A DNA stretch of 64,000 nt from Hymenobacter lucidus. GTDB taxonomy: Bacteria > Bacteroidota > Bacteroidia > Cytophagales > Hymenobacteraceae. The stretch covers positions 1,550,001-1,614,000 of the forward strand of contig NZ_JAJADR010000001.1 in NCBI RefSeq assembly GCF_020447265.1, in the 5' to 3' direction. The notes below the pieces were generated by a model, which worked only from the letters and a program-made list of their open reading frames with translations, was not told the origin of the DNA and searched no databases. Positions 54,048-62,495 of the stretch are shown piece after piece. Both the position numbers and the translations under genes were made by a program. The first letter of the stretch is position 1, and every line of letters begins with the position of its first letter.

Positions 54048-55340
54048 ATGACTTCCGCTGCTTCTTCCGTTTCTTCCGCCGCCCGGTCGCGCTTTCGGCC
54101 GGCTTTCCTGCTCCTGCTGGCGCTGCTGTTTGCGCACTTCGCCCAGGCCCAGCAGCTGCGCGGCATCGTACTCGATAAGGAAACCAACCAGGCGCTGCCG
54201 TTTGCCAGCGTATCGGTGCCGGGCACCACGCTGGGCACCACCACCAATACCGAGGGCGAATTCAGCCTGCGGGTGCCGAAGCTGCCCATCACGCTGCTGA
54301 TTTCGGAGCTGGGCCACGTGCGCGATACGCTGCGCGTAACTACCAACGCTGAGCTGCTGCGCGTATCTCTGGCGCCAGCCAACGTGACGCTGCCCGAGGT
54401 GAAAATCGGTAGCTACGCCTTTCGCCTCGTCGATCGGGCCTTTCGCCAGCTGCAGAGCAGCAACAGCCGCAAGTTCTACGGTAAAGCTTTCTACCGCCAA
54501 ACCACCCGCATCGATGGCGACCCAACGGAGCTGCAGGAAGTGGTGTGGGACGTGAAGTCGAGCACGGCCCGCATCGAGGGCACGGCCATTGCCCAGGGGC
54601 GCTACGCGGCCAAGCAAAGCATCACCAGCTTCAGCAACTTCTCGCTCTACACCAAGTCCTACGGCCTGTTTGATGCCCGCGCCGACACCACCAAATCATT
54701 GGCCTTGCTGAGCCCCAATGCCGTGAAAAACTACCTGCTGGAGCTGAAAGGCGTGGTAGCCGGCCCCGACAGCACCAAGGGCGGCATTGCCGAAATCGAT
54801 TTTGAAACCCGCCCCGAGCTGACTAAATACAAGGCCAAAGGCACCGTTTGGATCGACGTGGACAGCTACAAAGTGGTGCGCTACCGCATGAGCACGCCCA
54901 ACTTCACGGCCACCACCACCAACATCAACCAGAAGTTCCGCAACACCAAGCTCGACATCGAAATGTCGTTCCAGAACACCGAGGATGCCGTGGCTCCAAT
55001 CGAATATATCAAGGTGAATCTGGCCGCTGAGCTGACCACGCCTGGCAAACCCGCCACGCCGCTCACCGTCTCGTCGTTCACCTTTTTCTACGACACCAGC
55101 ACCACGCCCACCAGCATCCCCTACGCCCGCGTGAGCGTGGACGACCGGGACTTGCAGGCCATCAAGAGCATCAAGTACGACCCCGAATTCTGGGCCAACA
55201 ACCCCGTGGTGAAGCGCACCCCGGTGGAAGACGAGGTTATTCAGTCGTTCGAGAAGAAAGGCGCTTTCGGCACGATGGTGCCCAAAGCCGCCCCGAAGGC
55301 TGACGTGCGCCTCGACAAAAACGGCCGGATTATAAAGTAG
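54048..55340 (+). CDS. carboxypeptidase-regulatory-like domain protein
   Basis: 430 residues from the ATG at 54048, which follows an in-frame TTG. The signal peptide ends at FAQAQ. Residues about 38-115 are a CarboxypepD_reg-like/DUF4480 domain (LRGIVLDKETNQALPFASVSVPG, GEFSLRVP). The remainder resembles the periplasmic part of DUF5686-type proteins (VDRAFRQLQSSNSRKFYGKAFYRQTTR, GTVWIDVDSYKVVRYRMS) but lacks a barrel. Function unknown. TACTTTTGC near 53962 upstream is a possible -7 box without a good -33 partner. A strong terminator follows. Confidence 0.75.
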   Translation: MTSAASSVSSAARSRFRPAFLLLLALLFAHFAQAQQLRGIVLDKETNQALPFASVSVPGTTLGTTTNTEGEFSLRVPKLPITLLISELGHVRDTLRVTTNAELLRVSLAPANVTLPEVKIGSYAFRLVDRAFRQLQSSNSRKFYGKAFYRQTTRIDGDPTELQEVVWDVKSSTARIEGTAIAQGRYAAKQSITSFSNFSLYTKSYGLFDARADTTKSLALLSPNAVKNYLLELKGVVAGPDSTKGGIAEIDFETRPELTKYKAKGTVWIDVDSYKVVRYRMSTPNFTATTTNINQKFRNTKLDIEMSFQNTEDAVAPIEYIKVNLAAELTTPGKPATPLTVSSFTFFYDTSTTPTSIPYARVSVDDRDLQAIKSIKYDPEFWANNPVVKRTPVEDEVIQSFEKKGAFGTMVPKAAPKADVRLDKNGRIIK

Positions 55341-55363
55341 TAACGCTGGTTTCTCAGTATAAC

Positions 55364-55398
55364 AAAAAGGCCCCGGACGTCACGTCCGGGGCCTTTTT
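55364..55398. terminator. terminator after the regulatory-like domain gene
   Basis: A near-continuous inverted repeat of 17 bases per arm (AAAAAGGCCCCGGACGT and its complement) with T5, 23 bases after the stop; it also faces the convergent SDR gene. Confidence 0.9.
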
Positions 55399-55399
55399 A

Positions 55400-55491
55400 G
55401 TAGCGCAAACTTTGTAGTTCGCGTGGTCCGCGCCGTTAGAGCCGTTCCAACGATTGTGGTTTAGCCACGCGAACTATAAAGTTCGCGCTAC
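55400..55491. repeat. GTAGCGCGAACT inverted-repeat element
   Basis: The 27-base arms 55400-55426 and 55465-55491 pair with two mismatches around a 38-base centre. It lies between convergent genes, right beside a terminator, and a related half-copy sits at 41041-41069. No reading frame. Probably a dispersed non-coding repeat family. Confidence 0.8.
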
Positions 55492-55496
55492 GGTCA

Positions 55497-56213
55497 CTAT
55501 GGGTTGGTGCTCCACATGCCGGCTTCCTTGATGAAGATGCGGCGGTTGAGCTTGAGCTGGGAAACGATGAACTCGGCCAGGTCGTCGGGCTGCATCACCT
55601 TGTCGGGGTTGCCGTCGGTGAGGTTGTTGCTGATGGCCAGCTCGGTAGCCACGGTGCTGGGCGTGAGGGCCGATACTCGGATGTTCTGCTTGCGCACCTC
55701 CTGCATCAACGACTCGGTGAGGCCCAGAATGGCGAATTTGGAGGCGCTGTAGGCACTGGTCGTGGCCGCGCCGCGCTGGCCGGCCGTGGAGGCAATGTTG
55801 ATAATGTCGCCGCTCTGGCGCTCCAGCATCTGGGGCAGCACCGCGCGGGTGGTGTAGTAGGTGCCCAGCAGGTTTACCTGAATAATATGCTCCCACTCGG
55901 CCGGGTCCATGTCCACGAGCTTGGCAAAGGTGCCGATGCCGGCGTTGTTGATCAGAATGTCGATGCTGCCCAGGCCGGTGAGGGCCTGCGCTACGGCGGC
56001 TTCTACGGCGGCGCGGTCGGCTACGTCGGCGGCTACTACCACGGCTTTGCCGCCCAAGGCCTCAATTTCGCGGGCTACTTCCTGCAGCTGGCTTTCGTTG
56101 CGGGCCAGCAGGGCCACGCTCACGCCTTCAGCGGCCAGGGCCAGTGCCACGGCCCGTCCGATTCCCTTGCCCGCGCCCGTAACCAGGGCATTCTTTCCGG
56201 CTATTGATTCCAT
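55497..56213 (-). CDS. short-chain dehydrogenase/reductase (FabG-like)
   Basis: 238 residues. It has the classical SDR cofactor motif [12 protein letters not shown], then [18 protein letters not shown] and [12 protein letters not shown], and the catalytic YSASK (Tyr155, Lys159). An Arg residue in the cofactor area (LLARNESQ) hints at NADPH. FabG enzymes reduce 3-oxoacyl-ACP, but many SDRs with this layout reduce other ketones. No fatty-acid synthesis genes are adjacent, so the substrate is open. Cytoplasmic. Confidence 0.9.
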   Translation of the reverse strand: MESIAGKNALVTGAGKGIGRAVALALAAEGVSVALLARNESQLQEVAREIEALGGKAVVVAADVADRAAVEAAVAQALTGLGSIDILINNAGIGTFAKLVDMDPAEWEHIIQVNLLGTYYTTRAVLPQMLERQSGDIINIASTAGQRGAATTSAYSASKFAILGLTESLMQEVRKQNIRVSALTPSTVATELAISNNLTDGNPDKVMQPDDLAEFIVSQLKLNRRIFIKEAGMWSTNP

Positions 56214-56320
56214 AGCGTACTTGGTTGTGATGAATGATTGGGTTCTATAACTGACAAATGGCTTTGGGGTTTCCCGTAGCTGTTATTTCCCCACGTCTGT
56301 CGTTCGAGTATTTCCTCCGT

Positions 56321-56482
56321 CTGTCATCCTGAGTGCAGCGAAGGACCTACCTCACCTGAGTGATAATTGTTATTCAACGCGACAAAGCTCTTTACCACGC
56401 GAGCAGTAAAGGGCCTTATCACGTTGATACAAGCCGCAGTGGGGTAGGCGAGGAAGGTCCTGCGCGTTGCTCAGGATGACAG
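56321..56482. repeat. dispersed inverted-repeat element, copy C (best preserved ends)
   Basis: 162 bases with terminal repeats CTGTCATCCTGAG and CTCAGGATGACAG. The ends continue as AGGACCTACCTCACC on the left and GGCGAGGAAGGTCCT on the right (about 35 imperfect bases). The inner hairpin arms are CTCTTTACC and AGTAAAGGG. It fills most of the spacer between the SDR gene and the DUF885 gene. No transposase is present; it resembles a MITE or REP-like unit. Confidence 0.85.
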
Positions 56483-56580
56483 CCGAACCAACTGCCCGGC
56501 CGCAGCTTTCGGGGCACGGTTGCGTCTTTTTGGGCCAAACGCTTTACCTTCCCACCCCAACCACTCCACATTCATTCCGA

Positions 56581-58458
56581 ATGAAAAAACTTGCCCTGGG
56601 CGGCCTGCTCGCCTGTGCGCTGCTGGCGGCCTGCAACCAGCAGAAAACCGCCGACAACAACTCGACCACGGAAACCGGTACCGCCGACGTGAAAGACCTG
56701 CCTACTTTGTTTACCAACTACTGGGAAGAGCAGGCCAAACTGTTTCCGCTGCAGGCCACGGCCCAGGGCGACAACCGCTACAACGACCAACTGCCCAACG
56801 ACCAGACCAAGGCCTTCCGCACCGGCTTGCAGGAGTTCTACCAGCGCTACCTCACCCAGCTCGCTAAGTTCGACCGCGCCACGCTGTCCGAAAACGACAA
56901 GATCAGCTACGACATCTTCCAGTACGACCTGCAAACGCGGCTCGACGGCCTCAAGCTGGGCATTGTGGTGGGCGGCGACTACCCCGGCAACTGGATGATT
57001 CCCTTCAGCCAGTTTGGCGGGCTACCCATTTCGCTCGGGCAGTTTGGCTCGGGCTCGGGTGCGCAACCATTCAAAACCCCGCAGGACTACGACAACTGGC
57101 TGGGTCGCGTGCACGGCTTTCCGGCCTGGGCCGATTCGGCCATCAGCAACTTCCGCCAGGGCATGAAAGCCGACGTGGTGCTGCCCAAAACGCTGGTGGA
57201 AAAGATGATTCCGCAGATGCGGGGCCTGGTGGTAACCGATGCCGCCAAGTCGCTGTTCTACGGCCCCGTCAACGAGTTTCCGAAGGAGTTCAGCACCGCC
57301 GACCGGAAGCGGATTTCCTCGGCCTACCAGGAAGCTATTCTCAAGGAATTGTCGCCAACGTACCAGAAGCTGGCTGACTTCCTCGAAACTGAATATCTGC
57401 CCAAAGCCCGCCCCAGCACCGGCATCAGCGCCTTGCCCAACGGCGCGGCCCAGTACAAGTTTCTGGTGAAATACTGGACGACAACCGACAAGACGCCGGA
57501 GGAAATATACCAGACTGGCCTAGCCGAAGTGAAGCGTATCCGGTCGGAAATGGAGCGGGTGAAAACCCAGACGGGCTTTAAGGGCGACCTGCCGGCCTTC
57601 TTCCAGTACCTGAAAACCGATAAGAAATTCATGCCCTACAAGACGCCGGCCGAAGTGCTGGCGGCCTTCCACGCCATTCAGGCCAAGATTGACCCGAACC
57701 TGAAAAAGATGTTTGGGCGCACGCCCAAAACCGGCTTCGAGATTCACCAGACCGAGGCGTTCCGGGCCGCTTCGGCCTCGGCCGAATACAACCAGGGCAC
57801 GCCCGACGGCTCGCGCCCCGGCATTTTCTACATCCCGATTCTGGATGCCACCACCTTCAACACGACTTCGGGCATGGAGTCGCTGTTTCTGCACGAGGCC
57901 ATTCCGGGCCACCACTACCAGGTGTCGTTGCAGCAGGAAAATGAGCAGCTGCCCAAATTCCGTCGCTTTGCCTGGTACGGTGCCATGGGTGAGGGCTGGG
58001 CGCTGTATACCGAAAGTTTGGGCAAAGAGCTGGGCCTCTATTCCGACCCTTATCAGTACATGGGCGCGCTAGGCGACGAAATTCACCGCGCTATTCGTCT
58101 CGTAGTGGATGTGGGTATGCACACCAAAAACATGACCCGGGAGCAGGCTATCAAGTATATGATGGACAACGAGGCCATCAATGAGCAGGGCGCTACGGCC
58201 GAAATTGAGCGGTACATGGCTATTCCGGGCCAGGCGCTGAGCTACAAAATCGGCGCCCTCAAGATTCGGGAGCTGCGCGAGAAGTACCAGAAGCAGCTGG
58301 CCGCCGGCGCCGCCGGCAAGTTGCGCGAAAAGTATCCGCGCCAGAATGGGGAGCATTTCAACCTGAGCCACTTCCACGATGAATTGCTGAAGGATGGCGT
58401 AATGCCGCTCTCGGTGCTGGAGCGCAAGATGGACGACTGGGCATTTGGCGAGAAGTAG
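56581..58458 (+). CDS. DUF885 family lipoprotein, metallopeptidase-like
   Basis: 625 residues from MKKLALGGLL at 56581; the longer upstream frame begins inside repeat copy C. The lipobox LAAC at residue 19 is followed by a disordered linker. The DUF885 fold is helical and carries a zincin-type motif HEAIPGHHYQ (His438 to His445), with a likely third ligand in GEGWALYTESLGKEL. Members are presumed M32/M3-like metallopeptidases of the envelope. YDIFQYDLQTRLDGL and SGMESLFLHEAIPG are typical of the family. A strong terminator follows. Confidence 0.88.
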   Translation: MKKLALGGLLACALLAACNQQKTADNNSTTETGTADVKDLPTLFTNYWEEQAKLFPLQATAQGDNRYNDQLPNDQTKAFRTGLQEFYQRYLTQLAKFDRATLSENDKISYDIFQYDLQTRLDGLKLGIVVGGDYPGNWMIPFSQFGGLPISLGQFGSGSGAQPFKTPQDYDNWLGRVHGFPAWADSAISNFRQGMKADVVLPKTLVEKMIPQMRGLVVTDAAKSLFYGPVNEFPKEFSTADRKRISSAYQEAILKELSPTYQKLADFLETEYLPKARPSTGISALPNGAAQYKFLVKYWTTTDKTPEEIYQTGLAEVKRIRSEMERVKTQTGFKGDLPAFFQYLKTDKKFMPYKTPAEVLAAFHAIQAKIDPNLKKMFGRTPKTGFEIHQTEAFRAASASAEYNQGTPDGSRPGIFYIPILDATTFNTTSGMESLFLHEAIPGHHYQVSLQQENEQLPKFRRFAWYGAMGEGWALYTESLGKELGLYSDPYQYMGALGDEIHRAIRLVVDVGMHTKNMTREQAIKYMMDNEAINEQGATAEIERYMAIPGQALSYKIGALKIRELREKYQKQLAAGAAGKLREKYPRQNGEHFNLSHFHDELLKDGVMPLSVLERKMDDWAFGEK

Positions 58459-58482
58459 AAATACGGTAACAGCCGTTACGAG

Positions 58483-58513
58483 AAAGGGGAGCCGCTACGG
58501 CTCCCCTTTTTTT
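58483..58513 (+). terminator. terminator of the DUF885 gene
   Basis: A 12-bp stem (58483-58494 with 58498-58509), a CTA loop and a run of seven T, 24 bases past the stop. Confidence 0.9.
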
Positions 58514-58657
58514 GGTCGCCAGCCGCTTCCGTGGCTTTGGGTAGTGGCGCGTAGGTGCGGAAGCCAACGGTTTGGGCTGCTGGCCGGTTGTTTTCCGGCG
58601 GTGAACTGAACAAAAAGCCTCTCGGCCGGTCATTGCACCACACCCAGCCCCCTGCTT

Positions 58658-59287
58658 ATGCGCCACCTCACCGCCGCCGACATTGCCGACCTCGACAAGA
58701 TTTACCGCCTAAACCTGATCAACTCCATTACCGGCTACAAGCCCGCCAACCTCATCGGCACGGCCTCGGCGGCTGGTGCTACCAACCTGGCCATCTTTAG
58801 CTCCGTCATTCACCTGGGCTCGGCGCCGGCCGTGCTCGGCATCGTGACGCGCCCGGCCACCGTGCCGCGCCACTCCTACCAGAACATCAAGGCAACGGGC
58901 TGCTACACCATCAACCACGTGCACCACGACTTCGTGGCCGCCGCCCACTACACCTCCGCCGACTTTGGCCCCGACGAATCCGAGTTTGAGCAGTGTGGCT
59001 TCACGCCCGCCTACCGCGACGATTTTCCCGCGCCCTACGTGGCCGAAAGCCGTATTGGGCTAGGTTTGCGTCTGCGCGAGGAGCTACCGATTCATAATGG
59101 TACGGTGCTGCTGGTAGGCACCGTCGAGCATATCTATCTGCCCCAGGAAGTGCTGAATGCCGACGGCACCCTTGATTTGCAGCGCGCCGGGGCCGTCTGT
59201 ATTTCCGGACTCGATGGCTACCATGAGGCTACTCCGCTGGCTTCGTTTGCCTACGCCCGCCCCGGGCAGGGGCCCCAGCCGAAATAG
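58658..59287 (+). CDS. flavin reductase family protein
   Basis: 209 residues. It matches the FMN-binding split-barrel family of flavin reductases and flavoprotein oxygenases: LIGTASAAGATNLAIFSSVIHLGSAPAVLGIVTRP, TGCYTINHV and AAHYTSADFGPDESEFEQCGF, with HNGTVLLVGTVEHIYLP near the end. Such proteins use NAD(P)H to reduce FMN for a partner oxygenase; no partner is adjacent. Cytoplasmic, no signal. 91 bases separate it from the DUF4126 gene, so they may share a transcript. Confidence 0.88.
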   Translation: MRHLTAADIADLDKIYRLNLINSITGYKPANLIGTASAAGATNLAIFSSVIHLGSAPAVLGIVTRPATVPRHSYQNIKATGCYTINHVHHDFVAAAHYTSADFGPDESEFEQCGFTPAYRDDFPAPYVAESRIGLGLRLREELPIHNGTVLLVGTVEHIYLPQEVLNADGTLDLQRAGAVCISGLDGYHEATPLASFAYARPGQGPQPK

Positions 59288-59378
59288 GGCAGCAATGTGG
59301 GGCAGAAGTCAACGCCCGACCGTGGGCTGCGTTTAAAAAGCTCCTTCTTTCGCCTCACATTTCTACTCTATTCTGTTT

Positions 59379-59936
59379 ATGGCAACTCCTTTTTGGCAAA
59401 CCCTGAGCCTGGGCACGCTGGCCGGTATGCGCAGCATGGCCCCGCTGGCCTTTCTGAGCCACTCCTTTTCTAAGCACCGCTCCGAGGCCATTGCTGCTTC
59501 GCCTTTCCGGCTGCTGCAGTCGGGGGCGGCAGCCACGAGCCTGAAGGTGCTGGCCGCTGGTGAAATAGTGGCCGATAAGCTGCCCGGTACTCCCGACCGG
59601 ATTGCTCCACCCGTGCTGCTGGGCCGCATTCTGTCGGGTGCCCTAATGGGCGGCATGGTGTACAAGGCCAAGCGTCGCAGTTGGCTCGGGGGCAGCCTGC
59701 TAGGCGGCCTGGCGGCTGTAGCAGGCACCTACGGCAGCTTTTACCTGCGCAAAGAGTTGGGCAAGCAAACTGAGCTGCCCGATACAGTATGGGCACTGCT
59801 CGAAGATGCCACAGTATTGAGCAGCAGCCGGATAGCGGGCCATACGCCCGGCCGTGCGCCCCGCCGCGACGCCTACGTACCGCGCCACCTGCCTACCAAG
59901 CCGTCTTACCACCCGGGCTACAAGTCGCTGTTTTAG
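59379..59936 (+). CDS. DUF4126 family membrane protein
   Basis: 185 residues with about four hydrophobic segments. The DUF4126 pattern is clear: LGTLAGMRSMAPLAFLSH, LKVLAAGEIVADKLPGTPDRI, LLGRILSGALMGGMVYKA and LLGGLAAVAGTYGSFYLRKELGK. The C-terminal tail is basic and Pro-rich. The family is uncharacterised. Terminated by a clear hairpin. Confidence 0.85.
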   Translation: MATPFWQTLSLGTLAGMRSMAPLAFLSHSFSKHRSEAIAASPFRLLQSGAAATSLKVLAAGEIVADKLPGTPDRIAPPVLLGRILSGALMGGMVYKAKRRSWLGGSLLGGLAAVAGTYGSFYLRKELGKQTELPDTVWALLEDATVLSSSRIAGHTPGRAPRRDAYVPRHLPTKPSYHPGYKSLF

Positions 59937-59953
59937 TAGCAGCTACTACGCAC

Positions 59954-59989
59954 AAAAAAGCCCCGCTGCCAACTGGCAACGGGGCTTTT
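59954..59989. terminator. bidirectional terminator after the DUF4126 gene
   Basis: AAAAGCCCC and GGGGCTTTT arms with an inner TGCC/GGCA pairing, between convergent genes; A6 and T4 ends. Confidence 0.85.
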
Positions 59990-60012
59990 GCATTAATGCA
60001 GAGGACTGCTGA

Positions 60013-60420
60013 CTACTGGTTCTGGGTAGTAGAGCCCGTAGTTGAGCCACCTGTTGTGCCCGTAGTGCCAGAGGTTGTAGAGCCTGAAGTATTATTTGTC
60101 GAGGCTTTATCCACGGAAGCAGCCTGGCCCGATGCCGTTTGGGTAGACGTAGCATTGCTGCCGCCCGGCGCTGCTGCCTGCCCTTTATCGGCCGACTGCA
60201 TCTGGTCAGGAGCCGAGCCTTCGCCGGTCGGGGGCTGCACGTTCTGTTGGTTGTTCACGCTGTCCATATCGGTTTCGATGGTGCGGGCGGGTGGGGCCGT
60301 CGAGAAGTCGTTGACGTTCTGGTGATCTTGACCGGGCGTCCGGTCCCGGTCGCAGGCGGTGGAGAGGGCCGCCGCGGTGCTCAGCGCAGCCGCCAGCACA
60401 AAGCGTTGGGTCAGTTTCAT
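60013..60420 (-). CDS. low-complexity lipoprotein
   Basis: 135 residues. Basic N-region, hydrophobic core and lipobox STAC at about residue 23, then DRDRTPGQDHQNVND. The rest is disordered; the last 30 residues are almost only Ser, Thr, Gly and Asn (TSGTTGTTGGSTTGSTT). No family recognised. The signal peptide and the terminator beside it support a real gene. A surface-exposed or periplasmic flexible protein is the most that can be said. Confidence 0.65.
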   Translation of the reverse strand: MKLTQRFVLAAALSTAAALSTACDRDRTPGQDHQNVNDFSTAPPARTIETDMDSVNNQQNVQPPTGEGSAPDQMQSADKGQAAAPGGSNATSTQTASGQAASVDKASTNNTSGSTTSGTTGTTGGSTTGSTTQNQ

Positions 60421-60573
60421 ATTTCGGGTGTTTGGAAGATGGAATAGCGTTGGAAGCTCCTATACGCAAAACCGACCCGCAACAGCCGAAGTATTGCGCC
60501 GCCAACTGGCCATTTGCACCAACATCGGCAACTATGCTCCGGCTACCTGCGCCGAACCCGTAGCTTTGTCGTC

Positions 60574-61269
60574 ATGTCTATTCCAGCTCTGATGAACTGG
60601 AGCGGGGGCAAAGACTCGGCCCTGGCGCTCTACCACGCTCTGCGCGACCCCCGCTACGCCGTGCAGCACCTGCTCACCAGCGTAAACAGCCATTACCAGC
60701 GCGTGTCGATGCACGGCGTGCGGGTGGCGCTGCTTGAGGAGCAGGCCCGGCAGCTTGGCCTGCCCCTGACCAGGCTGGAACTGCCCGAAAGCCCCGATAT
60801 GGCCGAGTATGAGCAGCAGATGCGCGCCACACTGGCCCCGCTGCAGGCCCAGGGCATCCGGCATTCCATTTTCGGGGATATTTTTCTGGAAGACCTGCGC
60901 CGCTACCGCGAAGAGCAGCTGGCCAGAGTGGGTATGCAGGCCATATTTCCGCTGTGGCAGCGCACCAGCCCTGATATTCTGCGCGAATACCTAGCCCTGG
61001 GCTTCCGGGCTGTAGTAGTGTGCGTGAATGAGCAGCTGCTCGATAAAAGCTTCTGCGGCCGCCTGCTCGACGAGGATTTCCTACGCGACTTGCCCTCCGG
61101 CGTCGACCCCTGCGGCGAAAACGGCGAGTACCACAGCTTCGTGTTCGAAGCACCTTATTTCGGCCAGCCCATTGCCTTTACGCGGGGCGAAACCGTGCGC
61201 CGCACCTACCCGGCTCCTGGCGGCACGGGCGAAGCTGGCTTCTGGTACTGCGACCTGCTTCCTGGTTAA
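60574..61269 (+). CDS. Dph6-like ATP-binding protein (adenine nucleotide alpha hydrolase family)
   Basis: 231 residues from MSIPALMNWSGGKDSALALY at 60574. The SGGKDS PP-loop (Ser10 to Ser15) binds ATP and releases pyrophosphate. LEDLRRYREEQL and the C-terminal VDPCGENGEYHSFVFEAPYF are signatures of the diphthine-ammonia ligase (Dph6) family. Bacteria lack diphthamide, so the bacterial substrate is unknown. TAGCTTTG at 60561-60568 just before the start is a -7-like motif without a good -33 TTG. Convergent with the MBL-fold gene. Confidence 0.85.
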   Translation: MSIPALMNWSGGKDSALALYHALRDPRYAVQHLLTSVNSHYQRVSMHGVRVALLEEQARQLGLPLTRLELPESPDMAEYEQQMRATLAPLQAQGIRHSIFGDIFLEDLRRYREEQLARVGMQAIFPLWQRTSPDILREYLALGFRAVVVCVNEQLLDKSFCGRLLDEDFLRDLPSGVDPCGENGEYHSFVFEAPYFGQPIAFTRGETVRRTYPAPGGTGEAGFWYCDLLPG

Positions 61270-61284
61270 GCGGCTGAAACTAAT

Positions 61285-61322
61285 ACGGGAGCAGCACGGC
61301 CGATTGGCTGTACTGCTCCCGT
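61285..61322. terminator. bidirectional terminator between convergent genes
   Basis: 17-base arms (61285-61301 with 61306-61322) with two mismatches around GATT. The T-run is short. Confidence 0.7.
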
Positions 61323-61361
61323 TCTGCACGAAGGCTGAAAAATTAGCCTGAGTTGCGGTTA

Positions 61362-62381
61362 TCAGAACTCGTAGGAGTCGCGGTGGCGGCGGGCGTAGCG
61401 TTCCGAGTGCTGGTGGTGGCTTCGGTGGGCAAACTGCTTTTTGTCGCGCAGCAGCAAGTACCCGATTCCGCCTACCAGGGCCGCGCCGATAACCCACTTC
61501 GGCAGCGGGCTTTCCGTGGGCGGTGGCACCGATATTACGCCGGTTTCGTCGGCTACGGCCGGGTGGCCTACATAGCGGCCCTGCGCGGGCACGGCCTGCT
61601 GGTCGAAGTGCGCAGCTAGCTCGTGCAACTGTCGGCGCAGTTCTTCACCGTGCATCGGAATGCCGTGGCCGGTGGCGGCAATCTGGGGTTCGAGGGCGGC
61701 CAGCTTTTCTACCGAGGCCCGGGCCTGGGGCCAGTCGGGGGTGAAGTAGGCGGGCGGCCCGTGCACTTCCTGGCGCTGCTCCCACACCTCCGAGCCTGAT
61801 TCCTGCTTCACCGTCACGAAAGCGTCGCCGCTGAGCAGGGTCCGGTCATATTCGCGGAAAAAGGAGACGTGGCCCGGCGTGTGGCCCGGCGTGTGCACCC
61901 AGCGCCATTCCGACAGAAACGGCACCGTGCCGTTAATAGGCAGCGGCTGCACGCGGGAGCCCAGGTCGATGGGCTTTTTGGGGTACAGAAACGACATAGC
62001 CGCCATGGCGCCACCTCCCACTGTGGGGTCTGGCGGCGGATACGACGAGCGACCGGTGAGGTAAGGCAGCTCCAGCGGGTGGGCATACACGGGTATATCC
62101 CACTCTTCGGCCAGGGTGTGCAGCGCCCCGACGTGGTCGAAATGGCCGTGGGTGAGAATAATGGCCGAGGGCGGATTGTTGGCCCCAAAAATCGTCTCGG
62201 CGTTTTGTTTGATCTTAGCCGCCGAGCCCGGCAGGCCCGCATCCACCAGCACCCAGGGCTCAAGCGGGGAGGAGGTGTCGCGCACGAAGTACAGGTTCAC
62301 AAAAACGTTGCGCAGCCCCCAGACTCCAGGCACTACAGCCTGAAGCGCGGGCGTATTGGCGCGGTTTGCAGTGTTTAGCAT
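61362..62381 (-). CDS. MBL-fold metallo-hydrolase with C-terminal membrane anchor
   Basis: 339 residues. The metallo-beta-lactamase metal site is complete: THGHFDH (His78, His80, Asp82, His83), a further His in VHTPGHTPGHVSF, LLSGDAFV and a C-terminal His in AATGHGIPMHGEEL. This set resembles glyoxalase II-like or general MBL hydrolases. Beyond the fold, near residues 290-310 (KWVIGAALVGGIGYLLL), lies one transmembrane helix with a basic, His/Arg-rich tail (FAHRSHHQHSERYARRHRD). The enzyme domain probably sits on the membrane surface. The anchor is unusual for this fold. Substrate unknown. Confidence 0.85.
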   Translation of the reverse strand: MLNTANRANTPALQAVVPGVWGLRNVFVNLYFVRDTSSPLEPWVLVDAGLPGSAAKIKQNAETIFGANNPPSAIILTHGHFDHVGALHTLAEEWDIPVYAHPLELPYLTGRSSYPPPDPTVGGGAMAAMSFLYPKKPIDLGSRVQPLPINGTVPFLSEWRWVHTPGHTPGHVSFFREYDRTLLSGDAFVTVKQESGSEVWEQRQEVHGPPAYFTPDWPQARASVEKLAALEPQIAATGHGIPMHGEELRRQLHELAAHFDQQAVPAQGRYVGHPAVADETGVISVPPPTESPLPKWVIGAALVGGIGYLLLRDKKQFAHRSHHQHSERYARRHRDSYEF

Positions 62382-62495
62382 ACGGTTGAGGTGGGGTTGG
62401 AGTGGAAGAATAGAATCGAAGCGTCGCGGTCAAAAACCGCTGGGAAGCATTTGCTGCTTACGCATTTGTCAGCAGTAGGATAAAGATGCCAGAGC

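Noticed and set aside
56321..56482. Regulatory hairpin specific to the DUF885 gene
   Set aside because: The same core hairpin occurs at two other intergenic sites, so a dispersed repeat is the better explanation.
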